Source of the DNA: CAVSVP01 sp963731125
Lineage (GTDB): Bacteria; Pseudomonadota; Gammaproteobacteria; Competibacterales; Competibacteraceae
Assembly: GCA_963731125.1 (NCBI GenBank)
Contig: CAVSVP010000031.1
Coordinates: 57,342 to 121,341 of the forward strand
Reading direction: 5' to 3'
DNA: 64,000 nucleotides
A model generated the notes under the pieces. That model was not told where the DNA came from, made no database searches, and worked only from the letters and a program-made list of their open reading frames with translations. Numbering within the stretch: position 1 is the first letter of the stretch; every line of letters starts with the position of its first letter. A program made the position numbers and the translations under genes. Positions 9,152 through 18,156 of this stretch are shown in pieces.

Positions 9152-9185
9152 AAGCGGGAGCAATCGCCGGTCATTGCTCCCGCTT
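9152..9185 (+). promoter_or_regulatory. Perfect 13-bp hairpin in the dapB-carA gap
   Basis: AAGCGGGAGCAAT (9152-9164) and ATTGCTCCCGCTT (9173-9185) are exact inverted repeats with an 8-nt loop. The stem ends 23 nt upstream of the carA start. Only a short TT remains after the stem, so it is not a textbook terminator. It may end dapB transcription, or act in the carA leader near the ribosome site. Confidence 0.6.
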
Positions 9186-9208
9186 TGCGTGTCTGCGCGG
9201 AGGCTACT

Positions 9209-10351
9209 TTGCGGAAACCAGCTCTATTGGCCCTGGAAGACGGTAGCCTGTTCTGGGGTGAGTCCATCGGCAGCGATGGCGAAACCATAGGCGAAGTCGT
9301 TTTTAACACGTCCGTCACCGGATACCAGGAAATCTTAACCGATCCTTCTTATTGCCAACAGATCGTGACCTTGACGTTTCCCCACATAGGCAATGTCGGT
9401 ACGAATCCAAATGACCAGGAATCTCCCAAGATCTTTGCCAGTGGCTTGGTGGTCAGAGATTGTCCTGCCGCTACCAGCAATTGGCGCAGTAAACAACCTT
9501 TAGAGGATTATCTCCGGGAATGCGATGTCATCGCTATCGCCGCTGTCGATACTCGGCGTTTGACTCGTCTGTTACGAGAGCGTGGGGCTCAAAATGGTTG
9601 TATTATGGCTGGAAATGGGATAAGTGTGGAGGCAGCGTTAGCAGCGGCACGCTCCTTTCCGGGTTTGAAAGGCATGGATCTAGCCAAAGCGGTGAGCACT
9701 GCACAACCCTATGAGTGGACTGAGGGGACTTGGCGAGTAGTGCAAGATGGATTTGTGCTACCCCGTTCCTTGCCCTATCACGTGGTTGCCTACGATTATG
9801 GAATCAAGCGCAATATCTTACGCAAACTGGTGGACCACGGTTGCCGGGTGACGGTAGTGCCGGCCCAGACTCCAGCAGATCAGATTTTAGCCATGCACCC
9901 CGATGGGGTGTTTTTGTCCAATGGACCCGGCGATCCGGAACCTTGTGACTATGCCATTACCGCCATTAGCGAATTGCTAAACCATAAACTGCCTGTATTT
10001 GGAATTTGTCTCGGTCACCAGTTGTTAGGCTTGGCCAGTGGTGCCCGCACCATTAAGATGAAGTTTGGCCATCATGGGGCAAATCATCCGGTGCAGGATT
10101 TAGCGACGGGACGGGTGATGATTAGCAGCCAAAACCATGGCTTTGCCGTGGACGAAGCCAGCTTGCCGCGTTGCTTAAGGGCGACGCATCGGTCTCTGTT
10201 CGATGGATCCCTGCAAGGTATTGAGCGTACTGACTGTGCTGCCTTCAGCTTTCAGGGGCACCCTGAGGCAAGTCCCGGTCCCCACGATGTAGCATCTCTG
10301 TTCGAGCGTTTTGTGGCCATGCTTAAGGCACATGTCACTGCAGAAGCCTAG
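9209..10351 (+). CDS. carA: Carbamoyl-phosphate synthase small (glutaminase) subunit
   Basis: CarA hydrolyses glutamine and passes ammonia to CarB for carbamoyl phosphate, the precursor of arginine and pyrimidines. The N-terminal domain starts LRKPALLALEDGSLFWGES and contains TGYQEILTDPSY. The class I glutaminase domain has FLSNGPGDPEPC, the nucleophile Cys in FGICLGHQLLG, and the His/Glu pair in FQGHPEASPGPHD. I choose the TTG at 9209: GGAGG lies 5 nt before it, and the first residues line up with the known CarA start. The open frame extends only eight codons further up, into the hairpin stem. MITE-1 separates it from carB. Confidence 0.96.
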   Translation: MRKPALLALEDGSLFWGESIGSDGETIGEVVFNTSVTGYQEILTDPSYCQQIVTLTFPHIGNVGTNPNDQESPKIFASGLVVRDCPAATSNWRSKQPLEDYLRECDVIAIAAVDTRRLTRLLRERGAQNGCIMAGNGISVEAALAAARSFPGLKGMDLAKAVSTAQPYEWTEGTWRVVQDGFVLPRSLPYHVVAYDYGIKRNILRKLVDHGCRVTVVPAQTPADQILAMHPDGVFLSNGPGDPEPCDYAITAISELLNHKLPVFGICLGHQLLGLASGARTIKMKFGHHGANHPVQDLATGRVMISSQNHGFAVDEASLPRCLRATHRSLFDGSLQGIERTDCAAFSFQGHPEASPGPHDVASLFERFVAMLKAHVTAEA

Positions 10352-10383
10352 TCCTACGCACTAGTGGCCGGTGCAGCAGCTGC

Positions 10384-10490
10384 TTATAGTGGTTCGCATA
10401 TGAATTGATTGTCGATATTTTGCATAAGCATTTGAAATGCAAAATTTAATTTTCAGAAAAACCTATCAATTCATATGCGAAGGTCTATAA
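10384..10490. mobile_element. MITE-1, 107-bp inverted-repeat element between carA and carB
   Basis: The ends are TTATAG-N3-TTCGCATATGAATTGAT (10384-10409) and its inverse (10465-10490). They are perfect except for the three central bases. A second inverted repeat (ATTTTGCAT/ATGCAAAAT) lies inside. There is no coding capacity. This looks like a miniature inverted-repeat element or a large cruciform. An apparent upstream extension of the carB frame begins inside the right repeat. Confidence 0.65.
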
Positions 10491-10576
10491 CAGCAAAATG
10501 TATTGAACAAAGCTGCGGTTTCCCGTTAAGGGGATGCGCTGCGAGCCAACTGACTTCTTGGGTAGCAAATTGCCAT

Positions 10577-13500
10577 ATGCCAAAACGTACTAATTTGGAG
10601 AGTATTTTAATCATTGGTGCAGGTCCTATCGTCATAGGTCAGGCCTGCGAGTTTGACTACTCTGGTGCACAGGCCTGTAAGGCGTTGCGGGAGGAAGGTT
10701 ACCGGGTCGTCCTGGTAAATTCCAATCCTGCCACTATCATGACCGATCCAGAAACGGCTGATGCGGTTTACATTGAACCTATACATTGGCAAACATTATC
10801 CCGTGTTATTGCAAAAGAGCGTCCTGCTGCCTTGCTGCCCACCATGGGAGGGCAAACCGCGTTAAACTGTGCCTTGGATTTGGTGCGTGAGGGCGTTCTG
10901 GACCGTTTTGGCGTAGAGCTAATCGGGGCTTCCAAGGAGGCTATTGAAATGGCTGAAGATCGGGAACGCTTCCGCCAGGCCATGCAGGAAATCGGTTTAG
11001 TAACCCCGGAATCGGTTATCGCACATAGTCTCGAGGAAGCGTTGGAGGGACAGGCTAAAATTGGATTTCCCGTCATTATCCGGCCTTCGTTTACCTTAGG
11101 CGGAAGCGGTGGAGGTATCGCCTACAATGCCGAGGAATTTGCGGAAATTGTCGAACGTGGTCTAGACCTTTCGCCCATTACTGAAATTTTACTTGAGGAG
11201 TCAGTACTGGGTTGGAAAGAGTACGAAATGGAGGTGGTACGGGATTGTAAGGATAATTGCATTATCGTTTGTTCTATTGAAAACCTAGATCCCATGGGAG
11301 TGCATACCGGCGATTCCATCACCGTTGCACCGGTCCAGACATTAACCGATAAAGAATATCAGATCATGCGCAATGCCTCGCTGGCGGTACTGCGTAAGAT
11401 CGGTGTGGATACCGGCGGCTCCAATGTACAGTTTGCCGTGAATCCCGAAAACGGGCGCATGGTGATTATCGAAATGAACCCGCGGGTATCCCGCTCCTCG
11501 GCGCTGGCCTCCAAGGCCACTGGTTTCCCCATTGCCAAGGTGGCGGCCAAACTGGCCGTGGGTTATACGCTGGACGAACTGCGCAATGAAATCACCGGCG
11601 ATGCGACTCCAGCCTCCTTTGAGCCCACCATCGATTATGTGGTCACTAAAGTGCCGCGGTTTAACTTTGAAAAATTTCCTCAGGCCGACGCCTGTCTCAC
11701 AACGCAGATGAAATCGGTGGGGGAAATCATGGCCATTGGCCGTACCTTCCAAGAGTCTATTCAGAAGGCGCTACGCGGCTTGGAAATCGGTACCGATGGC
11801 TTTGATGAAGTGCTCAATCCCGATGATCCCGACGTCCATAGTATTCTCAAACAGGAATTGGGTATGCCTGGGCCACAGCGCATCTGGTATGTGGCGGAGG
11901 CTTTTCGGATGGGATACTCAGCGGCAATGCTGTATGAGGCGACGAAGATCGATCCTTGGTTTTTGGCGCAGATCGAAGAACTCGTGCAATTAGCCGGCAA
12001 GGTGCGAGAGCAGGGGATCGAAGCGCTGACTCGCCAGCGTTTGTACGAGCTTAAGCGCAAAGGTTTTGCGGATCGACGGTTGGCGACGCTACTGGGGACC
12101 ACAGAACACGACATACGCCGTTTACGCCACACCCTAAAAATCCGTCCTGTCTATAAGCGAGTGGATTCCTGCGCGGCGGAATTCGCAACGAGCACGGCCT
12201 ATCTGTATTCCACTTATGAGGAAGAATGTGAAGCTAATCCGACGGATCGCAAGAAAATCGTGGTATTGGGTGGCGGCCCTAACCGTATTGGTCAAGGAAT
12301 CGAGTTTGACTACTGCTGCGTCCATGCCGCCTTAGCCTTACGGGAGGACGGTTTCGAGACCATTATGGTCAACTGCAACCCCGAAACCGTATCCACAGAC
12401 TTTGATACTTCCGATCGTTTGTACTTTGAGCCTTTAACGTTAGAAGATGTTCTGGAAATTGTGGTTAAGGAAAAACCTCAAGGAGTCATTGTGCAGTTCG
12501 GCGGCCAGACGCCTCTAAAACTGGCCCGGCAACTGGAAGCCGTTGCGGTGCCAATTATCGGCACTCCGCCGGATGCCATCGACCGTGCTGAAGACCGTGA
12601 GCGTTTTCAGGAAATGATTCATGCACTGGGATTGCGCCAGCCGCCGAATCACACGGCTCGGGATTCGGAAAGTGCCGTGCGCCTAGCGATTGAGATTGAC
12701 TATCCACTCGTGGTACGGCCTTCCTATGTGTTGGGAGGGCGGGCCATGGAAATCGTCCACAATGAGGAAGACTTACGGCGCTATATGCAAGAGGCGGTTC
12801 TGGTTTCCAATGATTCACCCGTGCTTCTCGATCGGTTTTTGCACGATGCGATTGAGGTGGATGTGGATGCGGTTTGCGACGGCGAGGCCGTGATTATCGG
12901 CGGTATTATGGAGCATATTGAAGAAGCTGGAGTACATTCCGGCGACTCTGCCTGTTCCCTGCCGCCCTATTCTCTGAGCCTGAATATTCAGGATCGCTTA
13001 CGTGAGCAGGTAACTCGTATGGCTCGGGAATTGGGAGTGATTGGTTTGATGAACACGCAATTTGCTATCCAGGGCGAGGAGATTTATGTCTTGGAAGTCA
13101 ATCCCCGGGCTTCCCGCACCGTGCCTTATGTGTCTAAGGCAACGGGGCGGCCCTTAGCGAAAATTGCCGCCCGTTGTATGACGGGCAGCAGCCTGGCGGC
13201 CCAGGGTATCTTTGGCGAGATTGTGCCAGCATATTATGCCGTGAAAGAATCGGTATTTCCCTTTGTGAAATTTCCAGGTGTCGATCCTTTACTGGGCCCG
13301 GAGATGAAATCTACCGGTGAGGTAATGGGTGTAGGCCGCTGCTTTGGTGAGGCTTTCGCCAAGGCGCAGTTAGCAGCCGGTAACCCGCTGCCGCGTGGTG
13401 GCAAGGCTTTTATCAGCGTACGAGACAAAGACAAGTCGCGGGCCGTAGCCATCGCCCGCGATTTGCTAAAACACAATTTTGCTTTAATTGCGACACAAGG

Positions 13501-13798
13501 CACCGCGGCGGCTTTAGCGGCCAATGGCATCGCCTGTGAGATAGTGCATAAAGTAGGGGAAGGGCGTCCCCATATTGTCGATATCATAAAAAACGATGAA
13601 ATCGATTTGATTATTAATACGACGGAGGGGAAGCAAGCTATTGCTGATTCCTTCTCAATTCGCCGCGCAGCTTTAACGCACAGAGTGAGCTATACCACCA
13701 CGATTGCCGCTGCTCGGGCTATTTGCCTGGCGCTGGTCGTGCTCGATGGTGAGCAGGTTTATTGTTTGCAAGATTTGCATAAGGAGCTTTTAGTATGA
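10577..13798 (+). CDS. carB: Carbamoyl-phosphate synthase large subunit
   Basis: CarB makes carbamoyl phosphate from bicarbonate, ammonia and two ATP. From ATG 10577 the protein has 1073 residues, the same as E. coli CarB. It starts MPKRTNLESILIIGAGPIVI. Two homologous ATP-grasp halves are visible: the first has IRPSFTLGGSGGGI near residue 170, the second VRPSYVLGGRAMEIV near residue 712. The C-terminal MGS-like allosteric domain contains FALIATQGTAAALAANG. The frame stays open 34 codons upstream (to 10475), but that extension is unlike CarB and overlaps MITE-1, so I reject it. The end overlaps greA by ATGA. Confidence 0.97.
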   Translation: MPKRTNLESILIIGAGPIVIGQACEFDYSGAQACKALREEGYRVVLVNSNPATIMTDPETADAVYIEPIHWQTLSRVIAKERPAALLPTMGGQTALNCALDLVREGVLDRFGVELIGASKEAIEMAEDRERFRQAMQEIGLVTPESVIAHSLEEALEGQAKIGFPVIIRPSFTLGGSGGGIAYNAEEFAEIVERGLDLSPITEILLEESVLGWKEYEMEVVRDCKDNCIIVCSIENLDPMGVHTGDSITVAPVQTLTDKEYQIMRNASLAVLRKIGVDTGGSNVQFAVNPENGRMVIIEMNPRVSRSSALASKATGFPIAKVAAKLAVGYTLDELRNEITGDATPASFEPTIDYVVTKVPRFNFEKFPQADACLTTQMKSVGEIMAIGRTFQESIQKALRGLEIGTDGFDEVLNPDDPDVHSILKQELGMPGPQRIWYVAEAFRMGYSAAMLYEATKIDPWFLAQIEELVQLAGKVREQGIEALTRQRLYELKRKGFADRRLATLLGTTEHDIRRLRHTLKIRPVYKRVDSCAAEFATSTAYLYSTYEEECEANPTDRKKIVVLGGGPNRIGQGIEFDYCCVHAALALREDGFETIMVNCNPETVSTDFDTSDRLYFEPLTLEDVLEIVVKEKPQGVIVQFGGQTPLKLARQLEAVAVPIIGTPPDAIDRAEDRERFQEMIHALGLRQPPNHTARDSESAVRLAIEIDYPLVVRPSYVLGGRAMEIVHNEEDLRRYMQEAVLVSNDSPVLLDRFLHDAIEVDVDAVCDGEAVIIGGIMEHIEEAGVHSGDSACSLPPYSLSLNIQDRLREQVTRMARELGVIGLMNTQFAIQGEEIYVLEVNPRASRTVPYVSKATGRPLAKIAARCMTGSSLAAQGIFGEIVPAYYAVKESVFPFVKFPGVDPLLGPEMKSTGEVMGVGRCFGEAFAKAQLAAGNPLPRGGKAFISVRDKDKSRAVAIARDLLKHNFALIATQGTAAALAANGIACEIVHKVGEGRPHIVDIIKNDEIDLIINTTEGKQAIADSFSIRRAALTHRVSYTTTIAAARAICLALVVLDGEQVYCLQDLHKELLV

Positions 13799-14274
13799 CC
13801 CAAAAAGTACCCATGACGGCCGCTGGAGCAGAAAAACTCCGACAGGAACTCAGGGAACTGAAAAGCGTAGTTCGGCCACGGGTAATTGCGGCTATCTCCG
13901 AGGCGCGTTCTCACGGTGATCTAAAGGAAAATGCGGAATACCATGCCGCACGGGAGCAGCAGAGCTTTGTTGAAGGCCGTATTGCTGAGGTGGAATATAA
14001 ACTATCCCATGCTCAAGTCATCGATGTGACCACATTGCCTCCATCAAGTAGAGTAGTTTTCGGCGCGACCGTACGCCTTGTCGACGATGATAGCGGTGAA
14101 GAGATGCGCTATCAGATCGTCGGCGAAGATGAATCGGAGATTAAGGAGGGCCGCATTTCCGTTAACTCTCCCATTGCCCGTGCCCTGATCGGCAAGGAGG
14201 AGGGTGAAATCGTAGAGGTACAGGCACCGAGCGGAATTAAAGTTTATGAAGTTCTGGAGGTACAGTATCTCTAG
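13795..14274 (+). CDS. greA: Transcription elongation factor GreA
   Basis: GreA rescues backtracked RNA polymerase by stimulating transcript cleavage through its secondary channel. The 159-residue protein has the N-terminal coiled coil with MTAAGAEKLRQELRELK and the tip segment SHGDLKENAEYHAAREQQ (acidic DLKENAEYHAA, the catalytic region, about residues 38-55). The C-terminal FKBP-like domain has SPIARALIGKEEGE. Its ATG overlaps the carB stop (ATGA), so carB-greA are translationally coupled. It is the last core gene before the insertion nest, and no clear terminator is seen after it. Confidence 0.97.
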   Translation: MTQKVPMTAAGAEKLRQELRELKSVVRPRVIAAISEARSHGDLKENAEYHAAREQQSFVEGRIAEVEYKLSHAQVIDVTTLPPSSRVVFGATVRLVDDDSGEEMRYQIVGEDESEIKEGRISVNSPIARALIGKEEGEIVEVQAPSGIKVYEVLEVQYL

Positions 14275-14702
14275 GGATGAATGGCAGTTAAAGTTTTTTC
14301 TGAAAAGCAAAGAATTTCAGCCATTATTAGCCTATGGTTTTCAAGTAAGTCTTAGGGCTTGCCATAGCAGGCATCGAGCGTTTCGACTGTACGCTAGAGG
14401 CATTAAGCTTTGCGAGAGTGCTTGAACTGGAGGAGCTTGCGCAGTTTTGGAAAATGGATTAGACAGCGATTCAGAGTCTTGATAAAAAAATAATCAGTTC
14501 AATGCGTTAAGGGGAAGCATAAATAATATTTTTCCGGCTATCGGGCGCTGTTAGGAGGCTGAGTTGAGGCGTTGAAGGCGGTATCATGGAGCTTATGTTC
14601 ACGAGGAGGCCCCATGAAAAAGCGCGCCAACGCTTACCTGCAACGCCAGCAACAGAAGAAAACACGACACCCGGCTCGCCGTCAAGTCAAAAAGCGCTTC
14701 AC

Positions 14703-15889
14703 CTTACCACCTATCAGTTTCTCATCACCATAGAGAAGGGTGGCAAAGGTTGCATGGTTTGTAGCCGCCTGAGTAATAAACGGAGGCCCCGTTGAAACCA
14801 GGAAAGCAGGCTACGTCTGACTTTTTTGATGCGCCAATGGTCTGGATCGCTCTGCGCTTGGGCTTTTTTCGAGGACCGTGGGATGAGACAAGGCGTCGTG
14901 GCGGCCCGCTGTCACACACCAGTACATGGTCAGCGTCATGATAAGGAGAAGCCGATCGAGGCGATCGGGATCCTGTAGTTGGGTATCTTCCAGCGCAAAA
15001 CCGCGACGCTTGAAGTCGGAAAACGTGGGTTCAATAGCCCAGCGCGCCCCATCATCCAGCACGGCTGCCCGGCAGGGAGCGCAATCCATCGCGATGCTCC
15101 ACGGCTCGGGATGACCTGCTTCATGCAACACGCCGACATGGGTCGGTACACCCTGTTCAAACCGGTGGACGTCAGGCACATAGCGCTCGGTCACGCCAGC
15201 GGCCAGAGCCCCCGTCGTGTGCACATCACCGACGCCGATATCCACGCTCAGATTGTCCTTCAAGCGTAGCCGGTAATGCCAACCGTGGCGGTGCAGCCAG
15301 TCAAACAACGCCACGGACGGATAAAATCGATCGGCCAACAACATCACCGCCGCCCCCGCCGGCAACCCGTCTCGGACGCGCTCCAACACCCCCTGTTGGC
15401 CGGCAAACCCAATATTCGCCGCCCCCGCTTCTACCCGCCAGGCCAACGCCAGCGAGCGATCCCCTACCCGCACGCTGAGCAGCAATACCGCAAACCGATC
15501 GCCTACGTCGGTTTGGGCAAGACTCAGCAGCACCGTCTGACCGTGAGCGGCCGCCTCCGCCAGTACCGCTCGGGCAACCGGCTCCAGAATCGCCGCGCTT
15601 TCCAGCCGCGGATTCTTTAACAGCCGTCGCAGCCATTGCTCACGCATGTCCTAGCGCTCCGTCTCCAACGGCAACACGTTCGCTAATTCCGCCGTATTCG
15701 GCGTGCGTACCTCCCGCATCGCTCCTACCGCCAGCGACAGCTTCTTCACTACCGTTTTACACAACCTCGGTAAGGCTTCTTTCAGCCCGCGTTCCACTTC
15801 CTCCGCCAGTCTTTTGACACTCCCCATTGGCCCCACCGATCATAGTGGCTCAGTTGCGCTAGTTTATCTCAAAACTGATAGGTGTTAAG
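14703..15889 (-). mobile_element. IS4-type element, copy 1 (degenerate)
   Basis: The termini CTTACCACCTATCAGTTT and AAACTGATAGGTGTTAAG are inverted repeats. The flanks carry GCGCTTCAC twice (14694-14702 and 15890-15898), a 9-bp target duplication (10 bp if the following C is counted). This is within the range known for IS4-group elements. The insertion splits the element A transposase. Confidence 0.88.
14725..15827 (-). pseudogene. IS4-type transposase, copy 1, inactivated
   Basis: Compared with the intact copy at 22981-24084, this gene has a nonsense change (CAG to TAG at 15648-15650, just before MREQWLRRLLKN). The first catalytic Asp is lost (MDQTD reads LAQTD), and a frameshift after HPTVLEK scrambles the C-terminus. 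The other catalytic regions remain (LLADRFYPS, IEPTFSDFKRRGFALE). It could not act in cis, but its ends may still respond to the intact copy. Confidence 0.88.
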
Positions 15890-15900
15890 GCGCTTCACCG
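15882..15900. repeat. Target-duplication boundary, IS4-type copy 1 / element A
   Basis: The right end of the IS (GGTGTTAAG) meets the second copy of GCGCTTCAC. The element A reading frame resumes here directly after KKRFT. Confidence 0.8.
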
Positions 15901-16591
15901 CTCCCCAAAGCCGGGGCGAAGCGATGGTATATGAGTTATTTAAGACGATCCACCCTTTTTTCCCGGACCTGTTTGAACAACTCCGGCAGATCGAAGCCTG
16001 TCGGCACCGCTCGGACTATGCACTGAGCGAACTGCTGATGGCCGCGATCGCGTTGTTTATTTTTCAGCAGGGCTCGCGGAATGCGTTCAACAACCTGCGT
16101 CAGGAGGCGAAGTTCGCAAAGCGCTACCGCCGCCTGTTCAAGCTGCGGTTGCCGCACCTGGACCCGGTGCACCGGGTGCTGTGTCGGTTGGCCGATGCGC
16201 CGCTCGAGCGCCTCAACCAGGGACTGGTGAAAACACTGCTGGAGAAGAAGGTGCTGCATCCCTACCGCTTGTGCAAGCGCCACTTTGGGGTGGCGATCGA
16301 TGCGACCGGGACGATGCGCTTCGCGGAAAAGCACTGCGCGCAGTGTCTCCATCAAACCTCGAAGCGTGGTAAAACCACCTACTTTCATAATGTCCTGGAA
16401 GCCAAGCTGATCACCCCCAATGGTTTTGTGATCTCGCTGGCCACGGAGTGGATCGCCAACCCCGTGGGCGAGGATGAGAAGCAGGATTGCGAACGCAACG
16501 CCTTCGTGCGTCTGGCGACCACCCGCAAGCGGCTCTATCCGCGCTTGCCGATCTGTCTGACGGTGTTTGTCAAGATAGTTGTCGTCTTTTT

Positions 16592-17629
16592 CTATTCGGT
16601 CTGTGGTAGACCGGGAACTTGGTCCAGCACCTCAGCGGCTGGGTTAAGCCACACCTCCGTCACCGGCTTCCAGTTGCGGATGGCGCCCTGCCAGCGCTCG
16701 GGGTGGCGTGCCTTGGCCTGTTCATACACCGCCTCGCGTTGCGCTATGATGGCGGCTTCTTGGCCGCTATGGCGTTCGTGCGGGGTCACGAAGCGAATCC
16801 GACTATGGCGATGGTCGTGATGGTACCAGGTCACGAACTGCAGTATCCACGCACGGGCGGCCTCCAGCGAGGCAAATCCGTGCTCAGGGTATTCCGGCCG
16901 ATATTTACAGGTCCGAAAGACGGCCTCCGAGAATGGGTTGTCATTGCTCCCCCGGGGGCGGCTGTAGGAGGTCACGACCCCGAGCCGGTAGAGCGTTTCC
17001 AATAAGGCACTGCCCTTCATGGGACTGCCATTATCGGCATGCCGCACCAAGGGCTGATCCCGACACTGCTCCACCAGGACCGCCCGGCGCACCACCTCAG
17101 CGGCATAGGCTGCACTTTCGCACGCATACACTTCCCAGCCGACGATTTTGCGGCTATAGAGGTCAATAATGAGATAGAGGTAGAAAAACAGCCCCTTCAC
17201 TGGGCCTGGCAACCAAGTGATATCCCATGACCAGACCTCGCATGGGCCGCGGGCACAGTGGCGCGGCGGCGGCGCCGGTGGCCGGGGAGCGCGGCTGCGC
17301 CCCCGATGGCGTTGTTCCTCCGCGTCATGCAGAATTCGGTAGAAGGTGGATTCCGAGGCCAGGTACTCCCCTTGATCTGCCAAGCGCGGCACGATTTGAC
17401 TGGGCGGCAACCTGGCAGGCGCAGGGGTATGGCAGGTTGCCAACACCTGCGCCCGTTCTGCCGCACTGAGTTGATTGGCTGGCGGGGGGCGCGCTGCCGT
17501 CGGACGGCCATCGGCCTTGACGGCTTCCCCCTGGGTCCAGCGCTGATAGGTGCGCAGACTCAGGCCCAGCTGGCGACACGCCGGCGCTAAGCGAGCCCCC
17601 TGGCGGTGGGCTTCGGCAATCAGCGCCAC
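16592..17629 (-). CDS. IS3-family transposase OrfB (DDE integrase)
   Basis: This is the 345-residue catalytic part of an IS3-type transposase. It begins with a helix-turn-helix (LAPACRQLGLSLRTYQRW), then an HTH_21-like linker, then the rve/integrase core. The core has Asp in VWSWDITWLPG (about residue 145), Asp in VRHADNGSPMKG (about residue 205) and Glu in NDNPFSEAVFRTCKYRP (about residue 240). It lies in the -1 frame relative to orfA. The frame is open upstream through the overlap, so the active protein is most likely an OrfAB fusion made at the A8 slip site. It differs from the copy at 58013-59050 by one visible residue (DQVPG against DKVPG). Confidence 0.93.
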   Translation of the reverse strand: MALIAEAHRQGARLAPACRQLGLSLRTYQRWTQGEAVKADGRPTAARPPPANQLSAAERAQVLATCHTPAPARLPPSQIVPRLADQGEYLASESTFYRILHDAEEQRHRGRSRAPRPPAPPPRHCARGPCEVWSWDITWLPGPVKGLFFYLYLIIDLYSRKIVGWEVYACESAAYAAEVVRRAVLVEQCRDQPLVRHADNGSPMKGSALLETLYRLGVVTSYSRPRGSNDNPFSEAVFRTCKYRPEYPEHGFASLEAARAWILQFVTWYHHDHRHSRIRFVTPHERHSGQEAAIIAQREAVYEQAKARHPERWQGAIRNWKPVTEVWLNPAAEVLDQVPGLPQTE

Positions 17630-17655
17630 CGCTTGCTGGCGAGCTATCGGGCTAA

Positions 17656-18156
17656 TCAGACGTCCTCGCTGTCCCCCCAGATGGCCTGGGCTTTTTTTTG
17701 GAGCACCAGCAACGCCGCCGCCTCGGCTAAGGCTTTGTCCTTGCGGCGCAATTCGCGCTCCAGGTCGCGAATCCGCCGTTTATCGGCTTGGGCCTCGCTT
17801 AAGGGACGCGCTTTGGGGGAGGGGGCCACCGGATTGGCCTGTTGGCAGGCCGCACGCCAGGTGGTGATTGGTTCCGGATAGAGCCCGCGCTGACGGCAGT
17901 ATTCGCCCAATGCCGCCTCATTCAGCGCCGCCGTCTCCACCACGACGGTAACCTTCTCTTCACTACTCCAGCGGTGTCCCGCCTCCGCCGCCGGCGATGC
18001 CGTCAGGCCCCGTTCCCGGCGGGCCTGGCTCCGCCAGCTGTAAAGCGTATCCTTGGGAATCCCGCTTTCCTGGGCCAACTGCACCACCTCCACATGCTGC
18101 GGGGGTAACCGTTTCTCAATGATGCTGGCCTTAAATTCTGCCGAATAGGTTCTCAT
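17656..18156 (-). CDS. IS3-family transposase OrfA (HTH)
   Basis: This 166-residue protein has an N-terminal HTH_Tnp_1-type domain (RTYSAEFKASIIEKRL, then QESGIPKDTLYSWRSQARR). A second HTH-like segment follows (NEAALGEYCRQRGLYPEPITTW), and then a leucine-heptad coiled coil (DKRRIRDLERELRRKDKALA) for oligomerisation. Eight consecutive A residues on the coding strand (plus-strand T run 17692-17699) near the 3' end, in LQKKAQ, are a standard -1 slip site leading into orfB. Ends in IWGDSEDV. Confidence 0.9.
   Translation of the reverse strand: MRTYSAEFKASIIEKRLPPQHVEVVQLAQESGIPKDTLYSWRSQARRERGLTASPAAEAGHRWSSEEKVTVVVETAALNEAALGEYCRQRGLYPEPITTWRAACQQANPVAPSPKARPLSEAQADKRRIRDLERELRRKDKALAEAAALLVLQKKAQAIWGDSEDV
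17692..17699 (-). promoter_or_regulatory. Probable -1 ribosomal frameshift site (A8)
   Basis: Eight A residues on the coding strand lie in the orfA/orfB overlap. After slipping back one base, the frame runs open through the orfA stop into orfB. Confidence 0.7.

Noticed and set aside
10475..10576. N-terminal extension of carB by 34 codons
   Set aside because: It overlaps MITE-1, lacks similarity to CarB, and the ATG at 10577 gives the exact family start and length.
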